A DNA stretch of 41,602 bases from an uncultured Bacilli bacterium. GTDB taxonomy: Bacteria > Bacillota_I > Bacilli_A > RFN20 > CAG-826. The stretch covers positions 1 to 41,602 of the forward strand of contig CANQQL010000008.1 of the NCBI GenBank assembly GCA_947625975.1, in the 5' to 3' direction. Shown here piece by piece: positions 19,490-28,851 of the stretch; positions within the stretch are counted from its first letter, which is position 1; every line of letters starts with the position of its first letter. The notes under the pieces were generated by a model. The model did not search any database. It was given only the letters and a program-made list of their open reading frames with translations, and was not told the DNA's origin. A program made the translations under genes and the position numbers.

Positions 19490-21049
19490 CCTGACTTTCG
19501 ACAAAATCGAAAAAAGTAGTGTTAAATCTTAAAATTAAGTAATTTATGAATATCATTTTTCTTTAAAACGTAGTTATCCAAGTTTAAATTAAGAATATTT
19601 TTAAAAGATAGAATTTTATTTTTAGAAGAGAGATTTATAATTCTATCTTTTTCATTTAAAACGATAAACGATCTGATAAAATCTATAATTTGATTTGTAT
19701 GTACTTTGTCATGGAATGTTTTTATTTGAAGGATTCTTAAGACAAAAACAGAAAGATAACAAATTAAGAAGTGACCATAAATAGAGTTTTGTTTAAAACA
19801 ATATACAGGTCTGGCATCAAGTTCAGATTTAAGAATTCTAAAAGATTCTTCGATTCTCCAAAGGCGATGGTAGACATTATAGATATCTAACGGGTTCATA
19901 TTTAATTCAGAAGAGATAATTAAATTATATCCACATAGGGATAAATCCTTTTTAATTTTATCCTCATTTAAGGAAGCAATAACCAACGTATCCTCATTAA
20001 TTTCACCATTAGAGTTAACCGGAGTAAATAGCACATATTTCGAAGCATCACCATATTCTTTTCTTTTAGCTTGAGATAGAGAAAGAGATTTAATTTTATC
20101 AATTTGTTTGATAATTTCAGCTTTTTGTTTTTTAGCTAAAGAAGGATTATATGAAGCGATTCTAATTTGTTTCACAGAGAATTTAGAATTATCCAATTTA
20201 TAAGAAAAAGTATCGATACAAGTTTTATAACGAAACTCGAGATTGCCCAAAGAATCTGTCACATCGATGTAATCATTATCGAGTAATACCCATTTTTGTT
20301 CTTTTTCCTCAAGTTTCTTAACGGATTGAGAATAAATATAGCCATCACCATTAAAAAGTGCATCGTAAATGTTTTTGGCACAGTTCAAACCTTTATCAGC
20401 AACTTGAATTGTTCTACCATTCATATGGAATCGTTCTTTCATTTCATTGATACAGTGTCTAATAATCGTTTTTTCTGATTCATTACCTGGATATAGTTTC
20501 ATCGTTAAAGGAATTTGGTCTTCGTCAAGCAATAAACCCATACCAACAATAGGGCCTTTTCTGTTCTCTTTAGAAGGGCCTTTTCTTCTAAAATCATCTT
20601 CTGAATCGATTTCAAAATAATAATTCGTACAGTCAAAATAAACATTGCCAGTTTTACGAGAAAATTTTTCATTATAAAATTCGTTGAAAACTTCAAGAAT
20701 ACGCGAATAATTATCTCCAATGAAATCTAATTTATCAATTTGATCTTTAAAAATGTTATAAGATTTGAATAGAGTAGGTAACACTTCTTCAAAAGTTTTT
20801 ATTTTTGAACAAGGATTAATAATTCTACAAGAAACCATGTTTAGTAATCGTAAGTAGAAACGTTTTCATTTTCGATTTTATCCAAAAGGTCTAAATGAAA
20901 TTTGATACCTAATTTATTAAAAACGCCTTTAATAAGAAAGTAACCTAAGATTTTAAATAGGGGATTCATCAATTTTAATTAAGCATATTAAAAGTTAAAA
21001 CTCTTATTTTTTTATCGAAAGATTTGTAGTGTTAAAGTCGAAAGACGGG
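19490..21049 (-). mobile_element. IS1634-like insertion sequence
   Basis: Imperfect 13-bp terminal inverted repeats cctgactttcgac (19490-19502) / gtcgaaagacggg (21037-21049), 11/13 matching, flanking a DDE transposase; no clear target-site duplication. Confidence 0.65.
19522..20969 (-). pseudogene. IS1634-like transposase in two frames: N-terminal ORF 20841..20969 and main ORF 19522..20838
   Basis: Main ORF has FDCTNYYFE, VADKGLNCAKN and YHRLWRIEESFRILKSELDARPVYC. The upstream ORF MNPLFKILGYFLIKGVFNKLGIKFHLDLLDKIENENVSTYDY* is continuous with it if one nucleotide is restored. Confidence 0.7.
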
Positions 21050-21071
21050 AATCGCCATAAGTAAAACAACG

Positions 21072-22033
21072 TTGCAAAATAAATACCTTTACTTTTTATA
21101 CACCGAAGCAAGATTCGACGACCTTTCGTTTGACCAACTTTTTCTTTATTTTGACATGAAAGGAATAAAACTCAACAAAAGGACTTTTAAGAAAAATCTT
21201 GAGCTTTTAACTCCTGACGGAAACTATAATTTACTCGCGCAGCTTTTATGTGATAATCCGCGGATACCTATTCGCTTTTCGCTTTTTGCAGGGATTGATA
21301 AAACGTCAACAATGTACTCAGTCAGAGAGTTTGGCGATATGTGTTTATTGCTTGCTCTTGATAAGATTATTGATTACGGAGATACTTTGAATGTCCCGCA
21401 AGCTGATGAGCGCAACCGCAAAGTAGAACGCAAGGAAGTAATGCTTTTTCATTCTCAAGCAATCCGAGAAACTGTTATAAATGCTTTTCAGCATAATTCT
21501 TGGATAAGCGGTACCGCACCGATGTTCACGGCTTATAAAGATCGGATAGAAATAACGTCTATCGGAACCTTACCACCGCACCAGACAAAAGAGGGATTTT
21601 ATGCAGGGATTTCTATCCCTGTTTATGCTAAACTCACCGAGATTTTTGTACAACTTCATATCAGCGAAAAATCAGGACGCGGTGTGCCAAGAATTGTGGG
21701 CGCATACGGCGAAAAAGCATTTAAATTTTCCAATAGCACCATAACGGTAACGATTCCGTTCAACCGCATTGACTTAGGGGGTACCCCCCCCAAGACACCC
21801 CACAAGATACCACCCAAGGGGCCCATGTGTTTAAAGGTGGGACGACGGATAATAAGATAGTCGAGTATTGCAGTGAAGCGAGAAATATTCAGGAAATACT
21901 TGAACATCTCGGCTTGAAAGACCGAAAAAATCTCATGAAGCATATCAACCAATTAATAAAGCAAGGGCGTATTGCAAGGACGCTTCCCGATAAACCTACA
22001 AGCAGGAATCAGAAGTATGTTACGATTAAATAA
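21072..22033 (+). pseudogene. AlbA_2/RecG-like ATP-binding transcriptional regulator family protein; 5'-truncated and frameshifted
   Basis: Frame 1 (21072..21860): REFGDMCLL, AIRETVINAFQHNSW, DRIEITSIGTLP, SEKSGRGVPRIV. Frame 2 (21827..22033): C-terminal winged-helix-like NIQEILEHLGLKDRKNLMKHINQLIKQGRI. Confidence 0.7.
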
Positions 22034-22171
22034 AATCGCTTTATATTCTTTAGAATTCGTCCTGCAAATTTAATATTCACCACTTTATTATAAATTGTAA
22101 TTTTATTTTTGTTTGCAACAATTTCTTACCATTTCTCTCTTTCTTTGTTGCACTTAGTTTTATAATTAACA

Positions 22172-22410
22172 GCCGCAGAAGTAGACAATAATGGTAAAGT
22201 AACAGCTAAAGCAAAAGGTACATTTAATGTAACTGCAAAAATTAGTGTTAATGGAAAAGACTATAAGGCAACATCTCCTGAAATTAAGGTTGTTGACTGG
22301 ATACATGAGGGTACTGAAAAAGATCCATTTAGTGTGGAAGATGCATTGAAAGTCTGTATTGAAACAGGTGAAACAAACACTAGTGAAAAATATTATGTTA
22401 AAGGTATAAT
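22172..22410 (+). pseudogene. 239-bp internal fragment of a paralogue of surface-protein gene 17146..19410
   Basis: Ungapped match to 18547-18785 with 8 mismatches by eye. Confidence 0.9.
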
Positions 22411-22478
22411 CTTTTGCGGGATTCTTTTTACTCAGAAGGAAAAGACGACCGAACGTTAAAAAAATAATACACTACATT

Positions 22479-22510
22479 AAGGAGCATAATTCAATATTGC
22501 TCCTTTTTTA
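22479..22510 (+). terminator. Rho-independent terminator
   Basis: aaggagca-...-tgctcctttttta. Confidence 0.8.
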
Positions 22511-22551
22511 GTATTTTCTTGCTATCTATGCAAAACATTATATAATTAAAA

Positions 22552-22645
22552 TGCAGAGTAACTAGAAAGCGTTAAGTGCTATATCATGGGAAGTTGGATA
22601 TAGACGAACACTTTGGTGGCGGTTTTCTAGTGCGTCCGCTGTTAA
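22552..22645 (+). promoter_or_regulatory. Tetrahydrofolate (THF, folT-type) riboswitch
   Basis: gcagagtaac...gcgttaagtg...gggaagttg...gacgaac...ggtggcgg...tagtgcgtccgctgt matches the conserved blocks of the folT/THF riboswitch; lies directly upstream of a folate ECF S component. Confidence 0.9.
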
Positions 22646-22700
22646 TTTTATCTTTTTGATGTAAAGTTTTCGCGGGCCTTTGTTATGCGGAGGTCTTTTT

Positions 22701-23894
22701 ATGTTGAAGAATTTTTTTAATTTACTATGGAAGAAAAAAGTGACTTTACTTTTTGTGATATTAACTAGTTTTTTTGTGGGGACTTTTTTATCCGGTTCTT
22801 ATAACAACTTAAATGCAAAATACGATATAGCTTTTACCTCAACAAAAAGCGCAAATGATTTTACGGATTATTTGACTGAAGAAAATTTAAGTGAAATCAA
22901 AAACAGCGATAAAAAATACGATGAAATCAATATCACCGAATTATTAAAAGATGGTAATATTGTTTTATCTTGCGATGAAAATAACATATATCATTTAAAA
23001 ACTTACACACGTTTGTATAAAGATGTTTTTGTAAAATCTACCAGTAGCGTCAGTACGCGAGCAAAAACATTTTTAGAAACATTTATAAAAAGCGTCGATG
23101 CTGAAGCTAAATTTAATTATAGTAATATTTATCAAACTATTGATAATATAAATATTTATGTTGCTTCTTTTATCACCATGGGAATCGGTGTTTTAGGTTA
23201 TTTAATTTATCTAGCTGTCAATCATAAAAAGTTATGTGTTGAATTAACGGCAATCGATAATAGTTCTCTTTATAATACTCCCTTCCACCTCTCCTATTGG
23301 ACCTCATCTTTAAAGAATTTTAAAAAGATTAAAGTTATCACAGCAACTGGTTTACTATTTGCCTTAATGATGTGTGCTAAATTACTGCATATTCCTACAG
23401 GATTTGCCAATTTAAGTGTATCATTTACCTACTTATTCTTTGCAATTGCCTGCTTAATATGCGGGCCTATTATGGGCTTTATGATTGGTACTCTTTCCGA
23501 TATCTTAGGATTTTTTGTGTTTCCTACCGGTCAAGGATTCTTTCTTGGCTACACTTTAATCGCGGCTTTAACCGGTTTTATCTATGGAATATGTTTATAT
23601 AAAAAGAAAATATCTTTTATTAACTGTTTCTTTGCGAGATTTTTAGTTAATATCTTTATGAATGTAATACTAGGCTCTATCTTTTGGGGAATCCTATTTA
23701 ATTATGATCTTTCCACCACATATGCTTATATGTGGCTCTATGAACTTCCAAAAAACATTATATTCTTAATACCGCAAGCACTGCTGCTATTTATCGTTTT
23801 AAGAGCGGTCACACCTATTTTAGTTCGTTTTAATTTAGTAGATAAAAATGTTTTGCCCACAAGAAAAAAGTCGGAAATATCACATGAAAGATAA
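22701..23894 (+). CDS. folT: Folate ECF transporter S component (FolT-like) with an about 200-aa N-terminal extension
   Basis: ITATGLLFALMMCAKLLHIPTGFANLSVSFTYLFFAIACLICGPIMGFMIGTLSDILGFFVFPTG; THF riboswitch upstream; RBS ggagg at 22689-22693 supports the start at 22701 instead of 22680. Confidence 0.88.
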   Translation: MLKNFFNLLWKKKVTLLFVILTSFFVGTFLSGSYNNLNAKYDIAFTSTKSANDFTDYLTEENLSEIKNSDKKYDEINITELLKDGNIVLSCDENNIYHLKTYTRLYKDVFVKSTSSVSTRAKTFLETFIKSVDAEAKFNYSNIYQTIDNINIYVASFITMGIGVLGYLIYLAVNHKKLCVELTAIDNSSLYNTPFHLSYWTSSLKNFKKIKVITATGLLFALMMCAKLLHIPTGFANLSVSFTYLFFAIACLICGPIMGFMIGTLSDILGFFVFPTGQGFFLGYTLIAALTGFIYGICLYKKKISFINCFFARFLVNIFMNVILGSIFWGILFNYDLSTTYAYMWLYELPKNIIFLIPQALLLFIVLRAVTPILVRFNLVDKNVLPTRKKSEISHER

Positions 23895-23944
23895 ATTCTT
23901 ATCAGAGTGTTTTTAAAATGCGCTATTAATTAATGATTTATTTT

Positions 23945-24409
23945 TTATAAATTATTATAATTCTTTATTGCTTTATCTATTTTTCTTTTGTCGTCGCGCT
24001 CTTTTTCACTATTACGCTTATCAAAAAGTTTTTTACCTTTTCCTAAAGCAATTTCTAATTTAGCTTTTCCCCTGAGTAAATAAACTTTCGTGGGAATAAG
24101 CGTATATTGCTTTTCTTTAACTTTTTGTTCTAATTTTAAAATCTCTTTTTTATGTAAAAGTAGCTTTCTAGTTCTTAAGGGATCATGATTAAAAATATTA
24201 CCCTTATCATAAGGTGCAATGTGCATATTAACAATATAAGCCTCATGATTTCTTATAATTACATAAGCATCATTTAACGAAGCTCCATGCAGTCTTAAAG
24301 CTTTAATTTCTGTGCCAACCAGAGAAAGTCCGCACTCTAAAAAATCACTTAAAAAATAATTAAAAGACGCTTTAGAATTTTTAGCAATTAATTTTTGTGC
24401 ATTATTCAT
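23945..24409 (-). CDS. smpB: SsrA-binding protein SmpB
   Basis: NSKASFNYFLSDFLECGLSLVGTEIKALRLHGASLNDAYV, LLLHKKEI, LRGKAKLEIALGKGKKLFDKR. Confidence 0.95.
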   Translation of the reverse strand: MNNAQKLIAKNSKASFNYFLSDFLECGLSLVGTEIKALRLHGASLNDAYVIIRNHEAYIVNMHIAPYDKGNIFNHDPLRTRKLLLHKKEILKLEQKVKEKQYTLIPTKVYLLRGKAKLEIALGKGKKLFDKRNSEKERDDKRKIDKAIKNYNNL

Positions 24410-25958
24410 CTTTTACTTCTCCTTTTCTGTTTCGCTTATGTTTTATTTTATTAATTATAGTAATTACAATAAACAAAAAAGCAAGACCAAATATATATCC
24501 AGCATAATTAATAATCATATCTGAAACTTGACAACTCCTATCTTTTGGTATTAGCTGTAAAAGTTCTGCGGTTACCGCAATGCATAAGCCGGTCAAGCAC
24601 GAAAAGATAACTTTATTTTTCTTTTTTATAGTTAAAGAAACAAAAAATAAAGATCCTATAATACCATCTATTACAAAAAGGCCAAAGTGTCCGATTTGTT
24701 TTCTGATTTTTCCTCTCAATTTATCTAATTCTGCTTTATTTAATGTCGAGGCACTACCGATTTTGATAATTTTTTCGACAGTTTTTCCCGAATCTAAATG
24801 TGTCAACTTAACAACCGTTTCTCCCTTTTTTAGCCCCACTAGTAAGCCACTCGCAGAAATCTTAGCATTATCATTATTTACCGACCATTCAATTTCTTTA
24901 TAAGTAACATCACTAGGAAATAAACTATAAGAGAGATTAATTTTCGCTCCAGATTTAAAATATTCTAATTCACTTTCATTTACTTTGATTTCTAATTTTT
25001 CTAATTCAACTTTCTTTACCTCTATCGGTAATGAATTAGAGCAAACGGAAGAGTTAAACACTGAGCATACTTTGATTTCCGTTTCGCCTTCTTTTACACC
25101 TCTTAAATTATTATCAACACTATAATTTACTATGGAATTATCGCTTATGAAAATTAGAGATTTATCTTCTATATCTTCACTATCAAAAGTAATATCCAAA
25201 GGTGTTTTACGATTTATAAAAACGTCTCCTGATTTAATACTTATAGAAGTAGGCTTTTTTGCTTCTTCTTCTAAGACCTTTATTTTCATTTCACAAGATA
25301 CGCTACTATCGCTATTTGCTATGGCTTTAAGCATAAATTCACCAGGATTATTTACCAATAAATAATTTCCTTGAAGGGTGCCATTTTCGCTTGAAACTTC
25401 ATAACGCACATTTTTTTCTGTGCAATTACTAGGAATGAACTCAATTCCACCTGTAACATCGGGAAGATAAAGTGCGCGCATATTTTTTGTCTCAAAGCTA
25501 GTCTTTTTAAACGAAATAGCGGTAGGCATTACTTTTGCTTTTTCTGTAATTGTTATGTTAAAATCCACGGAAACATTTTGATCATCATCGGCAGTAATAC
25601 GAATAGTTGCTGTTCCCGCTTTAATTGCATATACATTGCCGTTTATATCTACACTAGCAAATTCAGGAGATAAAGATTCAAAGTTTAAAGCACTATTAGT
25701 TACATTATCGGGTGTAATCTTTGTCGTGATTTTTTTTGTCTCTCCGACAACCATGGTATTACTCGATGTTACTTCTATTTTCGTAGGCTTAATATAGTCA
25801 TAGTCATCTTTACCATTATTTTTGATGATATCGCTAAAGACGCCCGCAATACTATCGCTTTGGGCCCCGGAACTATCACCAGGCATTAAGGCTTCGGCAA
25901 AAATAAAACAATTAAAAAGCACAAAAATAATTAACAGAATGATTGACTTTTGTTTCAT
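24402..25958 (-). CDS. Secreted/membrane protein with several Ig-like (Big_2-type) domains and a C-terminal VanZ-like membrane domain
   Basis: TKIEVTSSNTMVVGETKKITTKITPDNVTNSALNFESLSPEFASVD and similar repeats; C-terminus GHFGLFVIDGIIGSLFF...LTGLCIAVTAELLQLIPKDRSCQVSDMIINYAGYIFGL. Confidence 0.8.
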   Translation of the reverse strand: MKQKSIILLIIFVLFNCFIFAEALMPGDSSGAQSDSIAGVFSDIIKNNGKDDYDYIKPTKIEVTSSNTMVVGETKKITTKITPDNVTNSALNFESLSPEFASVDINGNVYAIKAGTATIRITADDDQNVSVDFNITITEKAKVMPTAISFKKTSFETKNMRALYLPDVTGGIEFIPSNCTEKNVRYEVSSENGTLQGNYLLVNNPGEFMLKAIANSDSSVSCEMKIKVLEEEAKKPTSISIKSGDVFINRKTPLDITFDSEDIEDKSLIFISDNSIVNYSVDNNLRGVKEGETEIKVCSVFNSSVCSNSLPIEVKKVELEKLEIKVNESELEYFKSGAKINLSYSLFPSDVTYKEIEWSVNNDNAKISASGLLVGLKKGETVVKLTHLDSGKTVEKIIKIGSASTLNKAELDKLRGKIRKQIGHFGLFVIDGIIGSLFFVSLTIKKKNKVIFSCLTGLCIAVTAELLQLIPKDRSCQVSDMIINYAGYIFGLAFLFIVITIINKIKHKRNRKGEVKDE

Positions 25959-25975
25959 TTATTTTCACCTTCCTT

Positions 25976-26001
25976 TAAAAAAACTAGATTTACATCTAGT
26001 T
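25976..26001 (-). terminator. Rho-independent terminator for 26004..26918
   Basis: On the minus strand aactagat-gtaa-atctagtttttttt. Confidence 0.75.
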
Positions 26002-26003
26002 AA

Positions 26004-26918
26004 TTAATTGTTTTCTATAAACTTTAAAATATCCTCATAGACTACTTCTTTATTTGTCTCATTTAATATCTCATGTCTCATATCAGGATAAAGGATAGTA
26101 TTCACATTATTTAGCTTATACTTTGCATAGGTCTTTTCTAGTTTAAGAACACCCTTTCCGTAATTGCCGACAGGGTCCTCTGCTCCCGCAATTAAAAGAA
26201 TCGGTAAATCTTTCCTAATCTTTTCCAAAAAGCGAGGAGTACTTAAACGACGAAGACCTCTAAAAAATTCTTTATAAAACCCACATGTTGAACCATATCC
26301 GCATTTAGGATCAGCAATATATTGATTGACATTCTCCTCGTTTGTGGAGAGCCAATCGAAATCGGTACGTGGATTTTTAAAATGCTTATTGTATCCCCCA
26401 AAAGCTAATTTATGGAAAATTTTAGATTTTTTATTATAATTACGCTTGTTGACAAATATTCTTGCTAATCTATCTCCCAGTCGATAAGAAATCGATTTGC
26501 CATTTGATCCACAAATAATAGCGCATTCAACATGGTTAGAGTATCTTTGGATATAGTCTTGTACGATAAAGGATCCCATCGAATGTCCCATAATTATTGT
26601 AGGTTTACAGGTAACTCTTAATTTTGTAATAAGTTCATCAAAATAATTAACTGTTTTCCGAAATCCGGATTTTTCCCATCTGCCCAACTCTTCTAAATTT
26701 TCAACATTTTCACCTTGTCCATAGTGATCCATAACATAGACAGAGTATCCTTTTTTATTAAGAAATTCCGCGAAATCTTCATAGCGGCGGGCATGTTCTT
26801 CCATACCAGTAGCAATAACGATATTTTTTTTCGCATTATTTATAGGCCACGCTATTCCTTTTCTTGAACTTCCATCTTTAAAAGTTATTTCAAATTCTTC
26901 TAATGGCACATTTATCAC
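26004..26918 (-). CDS. Alpha/beta hydrolase (lysophospholipase/monoacylglycerol lipase-like)
   Basis: MDHYGQGENVE, IMGHSMGSFIVQDYI, GAEDPVGNYGKGV, YPDMRHEIL. Confidence 0.88.
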   Translation of the reverse strand: MINVPLEEFEITFKDGSSRKGIAWPINNAKKNIVIATGMEEHARRYEDFAEFLNKKGYSVYVMDHYGQGENVENLEELGRWEKSGFRKTVNYFDELITKLRVTCKPTIIMGHSMGSFIVQDYIQRYSNHVECAIICGSNGKSISYRLGDRLARIFVNKRNYNKKSKIFHKLAFGGYNKHFKNPRTDFDWLSTNEENVNQYIADPKCGYGSTCGFYKEFFRGLRRLSTPRFLEKIRKDLPILLIAGAEDPVGNYGKGVLKLEKTYAKYKLNNVNTILYPDMRHEILNETNKEVVYEDILKFIENN

Positions 26919-27042
26919 CTATCTTTAATAAATAATATATCAAATTATTGATATATTAACAATCTTTTGTTTGGTTTGATTTTAAAGATAAATATACATT
27001 ATTACTTGGTTAAAACCATACACTTTAATAAAAGGTGATAAA

Positions 27043-27858
27043 ATGTTTCTTAATTTACTAAAATATGTTCTATTAGCTATTATTCAAGGCATCAGTGAAA
27101 TACTTCCAATTTCCTCATCGGGACATTTGATTATTGCGCAAAATTTACTAGGTTTAGATATCAGTAATATGTCGACTTCCATCTTTCTTCACGTTGGATC
27201 TTTAGTAGCAGTAATCATATTTTATTTTTCAACCCTAAAAGTACTTAGTCAAAATAGTTTTCGCTATGTCTTTAAAAAAGAAAAAAATTCCGAAACCAAA
27301 AAAGCTTGGCATTTAATTCTAATGATGCTTATTTCTATTTTACCGGCCGGCATTTTAGGATTGATTTTTAAAAGTAAGATTGAAGATATCTTTTCCACGA
27401 CGATTTTTATTGGTATTAATTTGATAATTACCGCAATATTGCTATTGTTTTTAACAAAAAACAAAGGGAAAAAAACCATTGATGAAATAACTTATAAAGA
27501 TGCTTTAATTGTAGGATTATTTCAAGCTCTGGGAATTATGCCCGGTATTTCTCGAAGTGGCATCACGACCATTGGAGGAAAGGTGTCTAATCTTAAAGAT
27601 GAAGACGCTGTGAACTACTCTTTTTTACTTTTTATTCCTGTTGCTCTTGGTACGGGTTTATTAGAAATAATTGAATTATGTACCGGAAAACTCGTTTTAA
27701 CAGAGCAAGAAATAATTTTAAATACAATCGGCGCTCTCATTAGCATGATTGTCACCTACATATCCTTAAAATTGCTTTTAAAAATAATAAAAAAAGGAAA
27801 ACTGTATTATTTTTCCCTTTATTGTCTAATTGTTGGTATTTTAGTGTTAATTTTTTAA
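27043..27858 (+). CDS. uppP: Undecaprenyl-diphosphatase UppP/BacA
   Basis: QGISEILPISSSGHLII and GIMPGISRSGITTIGG motifs; multi-TM. Confidence 0.95.
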   Translation: MFLNLLKYVLLAIIQGISEILPISSSGHLIIAQNLLGLDISNMSTSIFLHVGSLVAVIIFYFSTLKVLSQNSFRYVFKKEKNSETKKAWHLILMMLISILPAGILGLIFKSKIEDIFSTTIFIGINLIITAILLLFLTKNKGKKTIDEITYKDALIVGLFQALGIMPGISRSGITTIGGKVSNLKDEDAVNYSFLLFIPVALGTGLLEIIELCTGKLVLTEQEIILNTIGALISMIVTYISLKLLLKIIKKGKLYYFSLYCLIVGILVLIF

Positions 27859-28851
27859 GATTTCTTCATAAATCTTTTTGAGTTTACTACCTATCTTAGA
27901 TATTTCCCGTTCTTGAGCTATTTTATATCCCGCTTCTTTTAGAAGACTTAAATCATTATATAAAGCATATTTTATTTTTTTAACAAATCCTTCAATGGTT
28001 TTAGCTTTTAAACAATTCACGCCATCTTGTAGCCATTGTTCGAAGACGGGAATATCACGGACCAAAACAGGCGTATTGCTCGCTAACGCTTCTAAAACCA
28101 CAATTCCTTCCGTTTCCTCTAAAGTTGGAAAAAAGACGAGATTGGCATTACTAAATGCTCCTTTGATAATATCACCATCTATATAACCGGGCATAATTAC
28201 ATTGTGAGGTCTTTTTTTAATTGCCCGTAAAATTTTTCCTTGCGTCATGATTTTATCCAAATGACCAAACCAAATAAATTTCACCTCAGGCATTTGTCTG
28301 GCAGTTTCAAAGAAATCCAGTATCCCTTTTCGCTCAAAGAATAATCCCACACCAATAACGACTTTTTCGTTGGGCTTTAACTTAAAATAATTACGGAAGG
28401 CTTTTACCTTATCCTCGGAATAAGCATACTCATTCAAATCTATTCCATTACTAACATTATAAACCGGACAATGCACACCTTTATAATGAGAGATTAAGTT
28501 TTTCGAATATTCGGTGGGCGTGATAATTGCATCGGCATGGCGATACATTCTTAGTATCATTCTATCGAAAAAAGGCTCTATTAACTTCCAGCAACGAAAT
28601 GATTTGCGAAAGTCTTCAAAAGTAGAATGACCATGAACGATTACTTTCTTTCCCAACTTTTTACTTTTTTTCAAAAGTCGATATGATTGCGAAAAATTAG
28701 TATTAATATGCGCTATATCATAAGTATCTTTCGGATTCAAAGTATATTCAACATTGTTAAGAGACAAAGCTTGTTGCTGATGGCGAAGTGCTCTTCCAAT
28801 GCCACTTATTCGCAAAGCATTTTCTTTTTCAAAATATAGTAAAATTTTCAT
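27847..28851 (-). CDS. GT4 family glycosyltransferase, glycolipid synthase type (LafB-like)
   Basis: MKILLYFEKENALRISGIGRALRHQQQAL, HGHSTFEDFRKSF, GVGLFFERKGILDF, FFPTLEETEGIVVLEALA. Confidence 0.85.
   Translation of the reverse strand: MKILLYFEKENALRISGIGRALRHQQQALSLNNVEYTLNPKDTYDIAHINTNFSQSYRLLKKSKKLGKKVIVHGHSTFEDFRKSFRCWKLIEPFFDRMILRMYRHADAIITPTEYSKNLISHYKGVHCPVYNVSNGIDLNEYAYSEDKVKAFRNYFKLKPNEKVVIGVGLFFERKGILDFFETARQMPEVKFIWFGHLDKIMTQGKILRAIKKRPHNVIMPGYIDGDIIKGAFSNANLVFFPTLEETEGIVVLEALASNTPVLVRDIPVFEQWLQDGVNCLKAKTIEGFVKKIKYALYNDLSLLKEAGYKIAQEREISKIGSKLKKIYEEILKN

Noticed and set aside
19516-21036. Direct repeat gtagtgttaaa near both ends of the IS (19516-19526 and 21026-21036) as a target-site duplication
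   Set aside because: Both copies lie inside the terminal inverted repeats, so they are internal to the element rather than flanking duplications.
16164-22410. Site-specific invertase system
   Set aside because: The only recombinase-like gene nearby is the frameshifted IS transposase; no serine or tyrosine recombinase was found in the ORF set, so a dedicated invertase is not claimed.
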